Below the pieces are notes generated by a model. It did no database searches. It was not told the DNA's origin and was given only the letters and a program-made list of their open reading frames with translations. Position numbers and translations under genes: made by a program. From Amycolatopsis endophytica (GTDB lineage Bacteria > Actinomycetota > Actinomycetes > Mycobacteriales > Pseudonocardiaceae), in the NCBI RefSeq assembly GCF_013410405.1, contig NZ_JACCFK010000001.1:5022001-5086000 (forward strand): a stretch of 64,000 bases of DNA, read 5' to 3'. Numbering within the stretch: position 1 is the stretch's first letter; each line of letters opens with the position of its first letter. Shown here in pieces: positions 24,363-33,082 of the stretch.

Positions 24363-25978
24363 CACAGCACAGCGAAGACCGGGCCGGTGTCCTGGTCGTG
24401 GGCGCCGGGCCCGCCGGCCTGACTCTCGCCATCGACCTCGCGCAGCGCGGCGTCCCCTGCCACGTCGTGGAAATGACCGAGGAGCGGGGGGTGAACCCCC
24501 GGTGCAACACCACCTCCGCGCGGTCGATGGAGATCTTCCGGCGGCTCGGGCTGGCCGGCGAGATCCGCCGGGCCGGCCTGCCGGTGGACCATCCGACCTC
24601 GATCCACTACCGGACGACCCTGGGCGGCGAGGAGATCTACCGGATCGATCTGCCGTCCGCGCGTGAGGTACTGGCGGGCGAAGGCAAGGACGGCTGGCCG
24701 ACGCCGGAGCCGCAGCACCGGATCTCCCAGCTCTACCTCGAGCCCATCCTGGAGCGGCACGCGGGCGCGCTCACCGGGCTGACCCTCGAGCGCGGCACCA
24801 GGCTGGTCTCCCTCCGGCAGTGCGACGATCACGTCGAGGCGGTGCTGGAGACCGCGGGTGAGCGCCGCACGCTGCGGTACGCGTACGTGGTCGGCTGCGA
24901 CGGCGCCCACAGCACCGTCCGCAGGCAACTGGGCATCCGGTACGAAGGCGTCGACGCGATCCAGCGGTTCGTGTCGACCTTCGTCCGCTCGCCCGAGCTG
25001 GGCCGGCTCGCCGCCCGCGACCGGGCCTGGACGTACTGGACCTACGGCCACCGGATCGCGTCGCTGATCGCGATCGATGGCGCGTCATTGTGGCTCAACC
25101 ACGTGGCCTTCGCCCCTGACCACGACACCGAGGCCGAGGACCCGGCACAGCTGCTGCGGGACTCCGTGGGCAAGCCCGTGGAGCACGAAGTGCTCGGCGT
25201 GGTCCGCTGGACCGGACGGCGGCTCGTCGCCCGGCGGTACCGCGCGGACCGGGTGTTCCTGGCCGGCGACGCCGCCCACATCTGGATCCCCGTCGGGGGG
25301 TTCGGGATGAACGCGGGCATCCAGGACGCGGCGACCCTCGGGTGGATGCTGGCGGCCGTCCACCACGGATGGGCGCCACCGGAGCTGCTGGACGCCTACG
25401 AAGCGGAGCGCAAGCCGGTCGGCGAGCAGTTCGCCACCGCGGTCGGTGCCCAGGCACGCACGTCGTTCGCGGACGTCCCGCCGGAGATCCACCTGCCCGG
25501 CCCGGACGGCGAGCGGGCCCGCGCGGAGTTCGCCGAGCGGCTCGCCGTCACCGAGCCGCGCCGGTATTCACCCGACGGGTTCAGCTTCGGCTACCACTAC
25601 GCGGGCTCGCCACTGGTGGTCGGCGGTGGCCACGCCGAGATCACCATGGGGGACTTCCAGGACCGGGCGCGGCCGGGGTTCCGGCTGCCGCACGCGTGGC
25701 TCGACGACGACAGGTCGGTGCTCGACGTGCTCGGCCACGGCTTCACCCTGCTGCGCGTGAACCCGCGGACCGCGACGACGTCCTGGACCAGGGCCGCCCG
25801 CGAACTCGGCATCCCCCTCGCCGTCGTGGACCTGCCCGGGCGATGGCCCGACCGCTACCCCGCCGAGTTGCTGCTCGTCCGCCCGGACCAGCACGTCGCC
25901 TGGATGGGTGGTGCGGAGGGCCGCCCCGAGAAGCTCCTGCCCACAGTCACCGGGCGCGTCCCCGCCCCCCAGCGGTAG
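24359..25978 (+). CDS. FAD-dependent aromatic-ring monooxygenase (MhpA/PheA-like)
   Basis: This 539-residue class A flavoprotein monooxygenase has VLVVGAGPAGLTLAIDL, then the GCDGAHSTVRRQLG segment near residue 180 (DG motif) and FLAGDAAHIWIPVGGFGMN near 300 (GD motif). The thioredoxin-like C-terminal domain of phenol hydroxylase-type members covers about residues 420-539. It hydroxylates an activated ring using NAD(P)H and O2. ATG 24359 overlaps the hydrolase stop by 4 bases. It would make the diol that the extradiol enzyme cleaves (inference). Confidence 0.87.
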   Translation: MTQHSEDRAGVLVVGAGPAGLTLAIDLAQRGVPCHVVEMTEERGVNPRCNTTSARSMEIFRRLGLAGEIRRAGLPVDHPTSIHYRTTLGGEEIYRIDLPSAREVLAGEGKDGWPTPEPQHRISQLYLEPILERHAGALTGLTLERGTRLVSLRQCDDHVEAVLETAGERRTLRYAYVVGCDGAHSTVRRQLGIRYEGVDAIQRFVSTFVRSPELGRLAARDRAWTYWTYGHRIASLIAIDGASLWLNHVAFAPDHDTEAEDPAQLLRDSVGKPVEHEVLGVVRWTGRRLVARRYRADRVFLAGDAAHIWIPVGGFGMNAGIQDAATLGWMLAAVHHGWAPPELLDAYEAERKPVGEQFATAVGAQARTSFADVPPEIHLPGPDGERARAEFAERLAVTEPRRYSPDGFSFGYHYAGSPLVVGGGHAEITMGDFQDRARPGFRLPHAWLDDDRSVLDVLGHGFTLLRVNPRTATTSWTRAARELGIPLAVVDLPGRWPDRYPAELLLVRPDQHVAWMGGAEGRPEKLLPTVTGRVPAPQR

Positions 25979-25998
25979 AGAACACCAGGAGAAACGCA

Positions 25999-28101
25999 AT
26001 GCCATACGCACTGGGCATCGACGTCGGCGGCACGTTCACCGACGCCGTCGCCTCCGACGGCGCCGGCCGGATCGTGTCGGCCAAGACACCGACGACCCCG
26101 CCCCACCGCGAGGCCGGGGTCATGCGCGTGATCGAGGACCTCGCCGCCGAGCTGGGCATCGACGTCGGCGAACTGCTCTCGCAGACCGACTACATCGCGC
26201 ACGGCACGACCGCCTCGATCAACGCCCTGGTCCAGGGTCAGGTCGCCGATGTCGGGCTGATCGCCACCAAGGGCCACCGGGACGCGATCTACATCATGAA
26301 CGCCGAGGGCCGCACGCTCGGCCGGTCGGCCCACGAGATCCAGGACACTCTCCGGCAGCGCAAGCCCGCGCCGCTGATCCCGAAGTACCGGGCCATGGAG
26401 GTCACCGAGCGGATCGACCACGCGGGGCGGATCCTGGTACCGCTGGACGAGGACGAGGTCCGCCGAGTGGCACAGGCCCTCGTGGACCAGGGGGTGGAGG
26501 CGATCGCGGTCTCCCTGCTGTGGTCGTTCAAGAACGGCGTCCACGAGCAGCGTGTGCGGGAGCTGGTCCACGAGATCGCCCCGGACACCTACGTCACGCT
26601 GTCCTCGGAGGTCAGCCCCCGCATCCGCGAGTTCGCGCGGACCTCCACCACGATCATGAACGCCCAGGTCGGCCCACGGTTGCGCACCTACCTGCTGCCG
26701 CTGCGGAAACGGCTCGAGGAAGGCGGGCTCAAGGGACCGCTGCTGGTCATGCAGAGCGAGGGCGGCACCATCACCGCCGACCGGGCCCCCGAGCACGCCA
26801 TCACGACGGTCGGGTCCGTGCTCTCCGGCGGCGTCGTCGGCGGGATGCGCCTGGCCGGTCAGCTGGGCCACCGCAACGTGATCACCACCGACGTCGGGGG
26901 CACGACGTTCCTCGCGGGACTGATCGTCGACGGCGAGCCGGTCATGGCGCCGGGTTCCATCGTCAACCAGTTCCCGATCAACGCGGCGACCATCCGCGTG
27001 CACACCATCGGCTCCGGCGGCGGGGCCCTCGCGTCCGTGGACGAGGGCGGAAACCTGCGGCTCGGCCCGCAGAGCGCCGAAGCCGTGCCCGGCCCCGCGT
27101 GCTACGGCAACGGCGGGACGCGCCCCACGAACACCGACGCCAACCTGGTGCTCGGCATCCTGAGCGAGCGGGGCCTGCTCGGCGGCCGCAAGCCGCTGCG
27201 GATGGACCTCGCGCGGGAGGCGATCCGCGTGCACGTCGCGGAGCCGCTCGGCCTCACCGTCGAAGAAGCCGCCATCGCCATCCACGAGGTGCAGAACGCG
27301 CAGGCGGGCGACCTGCTGCGGCGGGCCGTGGTGCAGGCCGGCTACGACCCCCGCGACTTCGTCGCCTACGCCTTCGGCGGCGCCGGACCGGCTCACTGCG
27401 CCGGTTACTGCCAGGACCTGGGCGTCAGCGAGGTCGTCGTGCCGCTCGGACCGGTCGCGTCCGCCTTCTCGGCGTACGGGCTCGCGGCCTCGGACGTCGC
27501 GTTGAGCGCGGAACTGTCCGATCCGTCGTCCTTCCCGGTCGACCACACCGTGCTCGAGTCCCACTTCGCGCGGCTCGAAGCCGACCTGCAGCGCGCGCTG
27601 GACCGGCAGAAGGTGAAGTTCCACGACGTGTCGTTGCACCGCGAGATCGACCTGCGGTACTCGATGCAGGTCACCGAGCTCTCGACCGCCGTCCCGGAAG
27701 CGAAGTTCACCGAGCGCACCGGCGAGGAGATCCTCGCGCGCTTCGAGGAGCAGTACGAGCGGGTCAACGGCAGCGGCGCCGGTTACCGGGAGGCCGGGGT
27801 GCAGGCGATCACCTACCGCATGCGCGCCAAGGCCGGCCTCGGCTTCCCGGTCGCGCTGCCCGCCGTCCCCGAGGCGGACGGGCCCGACCCGCGAGAGGCC
27901 CTGATCGGGGAACGTTCGGTCTGCCTCGATTCGCGGACCGGTTACGTGATGACCCCCGTCTACGACTACGCGCGGCTGCGCGCCGGCCACGAACTCGCCG
28001 GACCGGCGATCGTCGACGTCCCGGCCACGGTGGTCGTGGTCCCCGCCGGGGTCACCGGACGAGTCGACCACCTCGGCAACCTCGTGCTGCGCTACCAGTG
28101 A
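25999..28101 (+). CDS. hyuA: HyuA/acetone-carboxylase-beta-like ATPase subunit
   Basis: This 700-residue hydantoinase/oxoprolinase A-type subunit has the ASKHA phosphate loop GIDVGGTFTDAV at residues 5-16, HGTTASINALVQG near 71, TTDVGGTTFLAG near 300 and GSGGGALASVD near 337. Members hydrolyse ATP to phosphorylate a lactam, an enol or bicarbonate. AGGAG lies 9 bases before ATG 25999. The partner B subunit follows 11 bp downstream and has a carboxylase-type tail, so an ATP-dependent ketone carboxylase is more likely than a simple hydantoinase. Confidence 0.88.
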   Translation: MPYALGIDVGGTFTDAVASDGAGRIVSAKTPTTPPHREAGVMRVIEDLAAELGIDVGELLSQTDYIAHGTTASINALVQGQVADVGLIATKGHRDAIYIMNAEGRTLGRSAHEIQDTLRQRKPAPLIPKYRAMEVTERIDHAGRILVPLDEDEVRRVAQALVDQGVEAIAVSLLWSFKNGVHEQRVRELVHEIAPDTYVTLSSEVSPRIREFARTSTTIMNAQVGPRLRTYLLPLRKRLEEGGLKGPLLVMQSEGGTITADRAPEHAITTVGSVLSGGVVGGMRLAGQLGHRNVITTDVGGTTFLAGLIVDGEPVMAPGSIVNQFPINAATIRVHTIGSGGGALASVDEGGNLRLGPQSAEAVPGPACYGNGGTRPTNTDANLVLGILSERGLLGGRKPLRMDLAREAIRVHVAEPLGLTVEEAAIAIHEVQNAQAGDLLRRAVVQAGYDPRDFVAYAFGGAGPAHCAGYCQDLGVSEVVVPLGPVASAFSAYGLAASDVALSAELSDPSSFPVDHTVLESHFARLEADLQRALDRQKVKFHDVSLHREIDLRYSMQVTELSTAVPEAKFTERTGEEILARFEEQYERVNGSGAGYREAGVQAITYRMRAKAGLGFPVALPAVPEADGPDPREALIGERSVCLDSRTGYVMTPVYDYARLRAGHELAGPAIVDVPATVVVVPAGVTGRVDHLGNLVLRYQ

Positions 28102-28112
28102 GGACAGTTCCC

Positions 28113-30479
28113 ATGACATCCAGGATCCCCGGCGCGGACCAGTTCACCAGCCGGCCCATGCCACGGGACGAGCTGCTGCGGCAGATCTCGTCCACCCTGC
28201 CCCTGCACCAGGCCGGCGACGCCGAGGTCGACGCCCTGACCTACGAGGTCGTCCGGCACCGACTCTGGGCGATCACCCAGGAGATGGGGGAGACGCTGCG
28301 CCGCATGTCGGGCTCCCACGTCGTCACCGAGTCCAACGATTTCAACTTCTCCATCTGCGATGAACTCGGTGAGCAGGTCCAGGTCGGCACCTACAACATC
28401 GGCCTGATCGGCTCGATGGACCTGGCGATCACCTGGACGCTCCGGCACCGCGGCGACAACCCCGGTATCGCCGAGGGTGACATGTTCCTGTGCAACGACC
28501 CGTGGATCGGCGGCGGCCTGCACCAGAACGACGCCGCGATCCTCGCGCCGATCTTCCACGAGGGCAAGCTGTTCGGCTGGACGACGGCCATCGCCCACCA
28601 GGTCGACCTGGGCGGGCCGCGGCCGGGTTCGTTCAGCCCCTCCGCGCGGGACGTCTTCGGCGAGGCCGTCCCCACGCCGCCGATGAAGGTGGTGCGCGGC
28701 GGCGTGCTCCAGCGTGACGTCGCCGACGCCTGGGTCCGCCGCTCGCGGCTCCCGCACCTGGTGGGCCTCGACCTGCGGGCCAAGATCGCCGCCAACAAGA
28801 ACGCGGCCGAGCAGATCCTGCGGCTCATCGCCAGGTACGGCGCCGACACGGTCAAGTCGGTGATGCGCCGGATGATGGACGACGCCGAGCGCCGGCTGCG
28901 GGCCAAGCTCGAGACGCTGCCCGACGGCACCTGGTCCGCGGTCGGCTATCAGGAGCAGTCGCAGACCGGCGACCGCGGTCTGCACGCCATCAAGGTGGCC
29001 ATGACCAAGGAAGCGGGCACGCTCGTCTTCGACTTCCGCGGCACCGCCGGGCAGACCGGGATCATCAACTGCCCCTACCCGGGGCTGCGGGCCGGGATCG
29101 TCTTCACGATGCTGCCGCTGCTGGCCGGGGACATCCCATGGGCGGCCGGGGGACTGATGCGCTGCTTCGAGATCATCACCGACGAGGACACCATCACCAA
29201 CGCGTCCTTCCCGGCGGCGGTCGGCAAGGGACCCTTCGGTCCGGCCTGGGGATCGGGCAACCTCGTCGCCGAGGTGCTGGCCAAGATGCTGGACGCGGAA
29301 CCGGACCACCGCACCGACGTGCAGTCCATCTGCAACGGCACCACCGACCTCTGCGTCGTGTCCGGTGTGGACACCCGCGACGGCGCGGGGAAGGGTTTCG
29401 TGTCACCGGTCTTCGACGTCATGGCGGGTGGCTACGGCGCCCAGGTGTACCACGACGGCGTCGACACCGGCGGCCGGTTGATCATCCCGTCGGCGCGGGC
29501 ACCCGACGTCGAGATGACCGAGTACCTCTACCCGCTCGTCGCCCTGTGGCGCCGCGAGGAGACCGACTCCGGCGGGCCCGGCCGCCAGCGCGGGGGGATG
29601 AGCGGCTCGGTCTGCTACGTCCAGCATCCGGACCAGAACGGGACGATGTCACTGGTGGTTTCCGGCACCGGCAAGGTCGCGAACCAGAACGTCGGCCTGG
29701 CCGGTGGTTACCCCGGCAACTCCCAGCTCGACCTGGTCGTGCGCGGGGTGAACGATCCCCAGCTCGCCCAGGCGTCGCTCATTCCCGCCGGTCTCGACGA
29801 GTTGGGCGGGGAGATCGAGGTACTGCCCTGCGAAGGGGAGTCCCACCTGGGACCCGGCGACGCGCTCTTCCTCCATTGGCAGGCCGGTGGCGGGTACGGC
29901 GATCCGTTGCTCCGGTCGCCGGAGAGCGTCCGCGACGACGTGCGGCAGGTTCGCGTGACGGCAGACGCGGCCGGGGACGTCTACGGGGTCCTGCTCCGCG
30001 AGGACGGTGAAGTGGACGCGGCCGCGACCGAAGAACGACGCGCGCAGCTGCGGCGGCGCCGCGCTTCCGGTGCCGGACTGGCCGGTCAGGTCCGGCTCGC
30101 GCCTGCCGGCGAACCGGAGCTGACCGGCCTGCGCCGTCTCGACGACAACCTCGCCGTCCGGGAGGCGCCGGACGGCGGCACGGTGCTGTGCGTCCACTGT
30201 GGAACCAGGATCGGGCCACTGGCCGGAGGTGCGTTCGTCGCGTCGCTGGCCCGCCGGGACGCGCCACCGACCGAGGCGGGGCCCCACATCTGGCACGACC
30301 CGCTGGACTACGTCGATGCGGAGGTCGTCTTCCGGCAGTTGTTCTGCCCCGGCTGCCTGACCGCGGTGCATTCCCGGATCGTCCCGGTGGATCATCCGCT
30401 GCCCGCCGACGAGTACCGCAGCTGGGGTGAACCGGCAGGACGATCGGACGGCCGGCACGGATCGAGTCGCGCCGGGTGA
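28113..30479 (+). CDS. hyuB: HyuB-like subunit fused to an acetone-carboxylase-gamma-like zinc domain
   Basis: This 788-residue protein has a hydantoinase B domain over about residues 30-600 (LCNDPWIGGGLHQNDAAI near 130, QTGIINCPYPGLRAG near 310, a GGPGRQRGGMSGS segment near 490). After a linker, the last 100 or so residues carry two CxxC pairs, LCVHCGTRIG and LFCPGCLTAV, laid out like the gamma subunit of acetone or acetophenone carboxylases (AcxC). A fused beta/alpha/gamma set implies carboxylation of a ketone with ATP and bicarbonate (inference from domain content). It is the last gene of the operon, followed by a strong hairpin. Confidence 0.87.
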   Translation: MTSRIPGADQFTSRPMPRDELLRQISSTLPLHQAGDAEVDALTYEVVRHRLWAITQEMGETLRRMSGSHVVTESNDFNFSICDELGEQVQVGTYNIGLIGSMDLAITWTLRHRGDNPGIAEGDMFLCNDPWIGGGLHQNDAAILAPIFHEGKLFGWTTAIAHQVDLGGPRPGSFSPSARDVFGEAVPTPPMKVVRGGVLQRDVADAWVRRSRLPHLVGLDLRAKIAANKNAAEQILRLIARYGADTVKSVMRRMMDDAERRLRAKLETLPDGTWSAVGYQEQSQTGDRGLHAIKVAMTKEAGTLVFDFRGTAGQTGIINCPYPGLRAGIVFTMLPLLAGDIPWAAGGLMRCFEIITDEDTITNASFPAAVGKGPFGPAWGSGNLVAEVLAKMLDAEPDHRTDVQSICNGTTDLCVVSGVDTRDGAGKGFVSPVFDVMAGGYGAQVYHDGVDTGGRLIIPSARAPDVEMTEYLYPLVALWRREETDSGGPGRQRGGMSGSVCYVQHPDQNGTMSLVVSGTGKVANQNVGLAGGYPGNSQLDLVVRGVNDPQLAQASLIPAGLDELGGEIEVLPCEGESHLGPGDALFLHWQAGGGYGDPLLRSPESVRDDVRQVRVTADAAGDVYGVLLREDGEVDAAATEERRAQLRRRRASGAGLAGQVRLAPAGEPELTGLRRLDDNLAVREAPDGGTVLCVHCGTRIGPLAGGAFVASLARRDAPPTEAGPHIWHDPLDYVDAEVVFRQLFCPGCLTAVHSRIVPVDHPLPADEYRSWGEPAGRSDGRHGSSRAG

Positions 30480-30504
30480 CCGCCCTCCGGCGGAAGGCAC
30501 GGTC

Positions 30505-30531
30505 GGCGGCTGCCGTGCGAGGCAGCCGCCG
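30505..30531 (+). terminator. Strong hairpin after hyuB
   Basis: GGCGGCTGCC at 30505-30514 pairs perfectly with GGCAGCCGCC at 30521-30530 around GTGCGA; one more C-G pair extends it at 30504/30531. It ends the six-gene transporter-to-hyuB operon. No T-run follows. Confidence 0.65.
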
Positions 30532-30663
30532 CCGCGAACTGGCTGTGCTACGGCGAGATTCCCGGTCGACGCCGGCTGCGGGAATCCCGTTGGCTCGCGG
30601 GAGATCAGCCGCTGCGCCGAGGAGGTGTGACCAGGCTGCGGACCGAACGGTTCTCCGAAAGCT

Positions 30664-30727
30664 AGAACGTTCGGTCTTGACATGGGGCCGCCACCGGTTC
30701 ACGCTAGGCGGAGATAGAACGTTCGGT
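30664..30727 (+). promoter_or_regulatory. Second twin AGAACGTTCGGT promoter
   Basis: AGAACGTTCGGT lies at 30664-30675 and 30716-30727, again 52 bp centre to centre, with TTGACA at 30677-30682, 2 bases after the first copy, exactly as at ohr. The -10 is weak (CACGCT at 30700-30705 for a 17-bp spacer). An inverted near-copy, ACCGAACGGTTCT, lies further upstream at 30642-30654. It drives the membrane protein at 30762. Confidence 0.7.
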
Positions 30728-30761
30728 CTTCCGAGGGCCGGGCTCTCGTGCTGAAGGGATC

Positions 30762-31319
30762 ATGGTGACTACTGTCGACTCGCCCGCCGTAGCCGGGTTC
30801 GCACCGGCTCTTCGCCGGCTGTATTTCGTGCGCTTCGCCTTCGCCATCGTGTGGGCGGTGCTGGTGTTCCTGACGACCAAGTCGGGCCTGGGGGCGGCCG
30901 GTGTCGTCCTGGTCGTCATCTACCCGCTGTTCGACGTCGGCGCGGCCATGGTGGACGCCCGGTCGGCGAAGGGCTCCGGGTCGGTTCGCGGGCTGTATGT
31001 GAACATGGCGATCAGTGTGCTTGCCACCATCGGCGTGGGTGTGGCGGCGGCGTCGGGTGTTCCGGCGGTGCTGCGGGTGTGGGGTGCCTGGGCGATCGTG
31101 GCCGGGCTGGTCCAGCTGATCGTGGCGGTCGTGCGCCGGAGGATGGGTGGCCAGTGGCCGATGATCCTCAGTGGCGGCATCTCGGTGCTGGCCGGCGGCA
31201 ACTTCGTCATCAGCGCCTCCGGTGCGGATCCGTCGCTGTCCGCGGTGGCCGGTTACGCCGTGCTGGGCGGCATCTTCTTCCTGGTGTCGGCGATCCGCCT
31301 CGGTGTCAAGGCGAACTGA
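30762..31319 (+). CDS. Integral membrane protein, DUF308-like
   Basis: This 185-residue protein has about six hydrophobic helices (for example YFVRFAFAIVWAVLVFL, AGVVLVVIYPLFDVGAAMV, ILSGGISVLAGGNFVIS). It has no catalytic motif and looks like HdeD/DUF308-type small membrane proteins of unknown function. GAAGGGA precedes ATG 30762. Its promoter copies the operator geometry of ohr, so it may be a stress- or solvent-response membrane protein under the same TetR (inference). It is a single-gene unit. Confidence 0.75.
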   Translation: MVTTVDSPAVAGFAPALRRLYFVRFAFAIVWAVLVFLTTKSGLGAAGVVLVVIYPLFDVGAAMVDARSAKGSGSVRGLYVNMAISVLATIGVGVAAASGVPAVLRVWGAWAIVAGLVQLIVAVVRRRMGGQWPMILSGGISVLAGGNFVISASGADPSLSAVAGYAVLGGIFFLVSAIRLGVKAN

Positions 31320-31487
31320 CATTGACCACCTACGACCTCGGCCTGGAGTCGGCGGCCGCACACCGGTCGCCTGGCTCTACGCCGTGGGCGACGACAACCG
31401 GCGGGTTCTGCTCACGCACCAGGGTAAGTACCAGGCAGGTGCGCGACCGGCGTCTCGTGCACCCACCCGGAACCAAGGTCCGCGAAA

Positions 31488-32288
31488 TCAGGCCGGCGCC
31501 TCGGGCGCCTTTGCGGTGAGCGGGGCCCGGCCGCCGTCGGAGTTGATGACGACGCCGGTGACGACGCGTGCAGCGGCCGGGTCGGCGAGGTAGAGGAACG
31601 CGCCGACGTGGTCTTCCGGCGCAGCCGCGGTCCCGAGCAGCGTGGTGGCGGCGATACGCGCCGGGCGGCCACCATCGGCGTCCACGGAGGACTGCGCGCC
31701 GCCGAGCGCGTTCAGGCCGGAGAACCGGGTGCCCGTAGTGCCACCGGGTGCGACGCCGTTGACCCGGACGGTCGGCGCGAGGTCCACGGCGAGATGCTGG
31801 ACGACGCCGCGCAGGGCCCATTTCGAGCTGCCGTAGAGCACGCCGCCACCGACGGGATGGAACGCGGATTCCGACAGCGTCAACGTCACCGATCCGTGGG
31901 CTCGGTGCAGCTCCGGCCACGCCGTGCGCACCGCTACCAGCGCACCGACCACGTTGATCCGCAAGATTTCCTGCGCCGCGGCGACCAGGTCGGCCACCGG
32001 CATCGTCCGGATCGAGGCGTAGTGGTCGAACACACCGACGCAGCACGTCAGCTGGTCGACCCGCCCGGCCACCGCGACCGCTTCGGCAAGCACCGCCGGC
32101 GAGGTCGCGTCTCCCTCGACAACCGTCAACGGCAGTGAGCCGGCGTCGGCCCGCACGGTCTCGGCGTGGGCGGCCGAGCGCTCCACGACCGTCACCCTCG
32201 CGCCTTCGCGCAGGTAGGCCAGGGTGGCGGCCCGGCCGATGCCGGAGCCGCCACCGGTGACGAGGATGCTGAGCCCGGTCAAGCTCAT
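31488..32288 (-). CDS. SDR, probable cis-dihydrodiol dehydrogenase
   Basis: This 266-residue classical SDR has ILVTGGGSGIGRAA, LTCCVGVFDHY near residue 80 (the NNAG region altered to CCVG, as in some dihydrodiol dehydrogenases), LTLSESAFHPVG with the active Ser near 140 and YGSSKWAL near 153. It is the last gene of the Rieske operon and overlaps the small protein before it by 4 bases. It would re-aromatise the cis-diol made by the ring-hydroxylating oxygenase, yielding a catechol for the LigAB-type enzyme. Confidence 0.87.
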   Translation of the reverse strand: MSLTGLSILVTGGGSGIGRAATLAYLREGARVTVVERSAAHAETVRADAGSLPLTVVEGDATSPAVLAEAVAVAGRVDQLTCCVGVFDHYASIRTMPVADLVAAAQEILRINVVGALVAVRTAWPELHRAHGSVTLTLSESAFHPVGGGVLYGSSKWALRGVVQHLAVDLAPTVRVNGVAPGGTTGTRFSGLNALGGAQSSVDADGGRPARIAATTLLGTAAAPEDHVGAFLYLADPAAARVVTGVVINSDGGRAPLTAKAPEAPA

Positions 32289-32548
32289 GGCGCGGGCCGC
32301 CGTTGGAGCAGCGCTGAGATCAGCTCCGGTTCCTGAAAGCTGAGGCAGTCGAGCGCCACCGCGTCGAGCAGCACCCTCGAGCCCCGACGCGGTGACCAGA
32401 TGTCCAGGCGCATCCCGTTGCGCGTCTGCACTTTGCGGACCACGACGTCGACGAACTCGTTCGCGATCACGATCGGCCCGTCACCCGGTTCGGCGTCGAG
32501 CTCGACGACGTCACCGATCGGCGGGCGTTCGATCCCCGGCTCGTCCAC
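32285..32548 (-). CDS. Small conserved protein of Rieske dioxygenase operons
   Basis: This 87-residue acidic protein (GTG start) has an ERPPIGDVVELDAEPGDGP opening, an ANEFVDVVVRKVQTRNG segment and a DAVALDCLSFQEPE end. I recall similar 85-90-residue proteins beside the beta subunits of actinobacterial ring-hydroxylating oxygenases. They are sometimes labelled dihydrodiol dehydrogenase without biochemical support, and it is far too short for that. It is wedged between the beta subunit and the true SDR, which suggests an accessory or assembly role. Confidence 0.7.
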   Translation of the reverse strand: MDEPGIERPPIGDVVELDAEPGDGPIVIANEFVDVVVRKVQTRNGMRLDIWSPRRGSRVLLDAVALDCLSFQEPELISALLQRRPAP

Positions 32549-32569
32549 GGGTACCTCCCAATCGAACTG

Positions 32570-33082
32570 TCAGACGAAGATGGACAGGTTGTGAGCGTTG
32601 ATCAGCGACTGGTCGAACACCGCCCACCGCCGTGCGAGCCGCCAGCCGTCCGCCGTGCGGCGGACGACGTCCTTGCGCGCCACCGAGTAGAAACTCGGCG
32701 TCGGGTCGTCGCCCCGGCTGCGGTAGATGAAGCAGTTGGATGAGACCCGGAACTCGTCCGGGCCCTCGCCCGGATCGGCCAGCACGTTGGTCACGAAATG
32801 CCGGGTACGCGACGGCGGTTGCTCGGCCCACGAGAAGTCCGTCTCCAGGCGCTGGATCCGGACCTCGAGGGTGTCGCGGTCGTCGTCGAAGATCCGCGAC
32901 GTCGGGGACAGCTCCCAGTCGGCGAGGCTTTCCCGCGTGACGCGCACCGGCACTTCGTACCGGATGTCGTCGGTCAGCAGCGCCAGCCAGTCACGAAACC
33001 GGCGTTCATCGAGCGCCAGCGCCTCCCGGTAGAGGAACTCCGTCACCGCGGCGACGGTGTCGCAATCCACCGCGCCCATCAC
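32570..33082 (-). CDS. Ring-hydroxylating oxygenase beta (small) subunit
   Basis: This 170-residue cone-fold (NTF2-like) subunit has the family opening VAAVTEFLYREALALDERRF, then WLALLTDDIRYEVPVR and, near residue 110, SRTRHFVTNVL, with WRLARRWAVFDQ near the C-terminus. It forms the structural core of alpha3beta3 Rieske oxygenases. Its start overlaps the alpha stop by 4 bases, giving equal translation of both subunits. Confidence 0.9.
   Translation of the reverse strand: MMGAVDCDTVAAVTEFLYREALALDERRFRDWLALLTDDIRYEVPVRVTRESLADWELSPTSRIFDDDRDTLEVRIQRLETDFSWAEQPPSRTRHFVTNVLADPGEGPDEFRVSSNCFIYRSRGDDPTPSFYSVARKDVVRRTADGWRLARRWAVFDQSLINAHNLSIFV

Noticed and set aside
27909..27920. GGAACGTTCGGT inside hyuA, 11/12 match to the twin-box operator
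   Set aside because: It is inside a coding region, single, and has no promoter next to it. GAACGTTC is an easy chance word in this DNA.
17327..30479. Whether the catabolon is a copy of the nic gene cluster
   Set aside because: There is no NicX-type dioxygenase or maleate isomerase, and a VOC dioxygenase plus HyuAB are present. I kept only a similarity note.
32285..32548. Calling the 87-residue protein a dihydrodiol dehydrogenase
   Set aside because: No Rossmann fold, and far too short. The SDR next to it has the dehydrogenase motifs.
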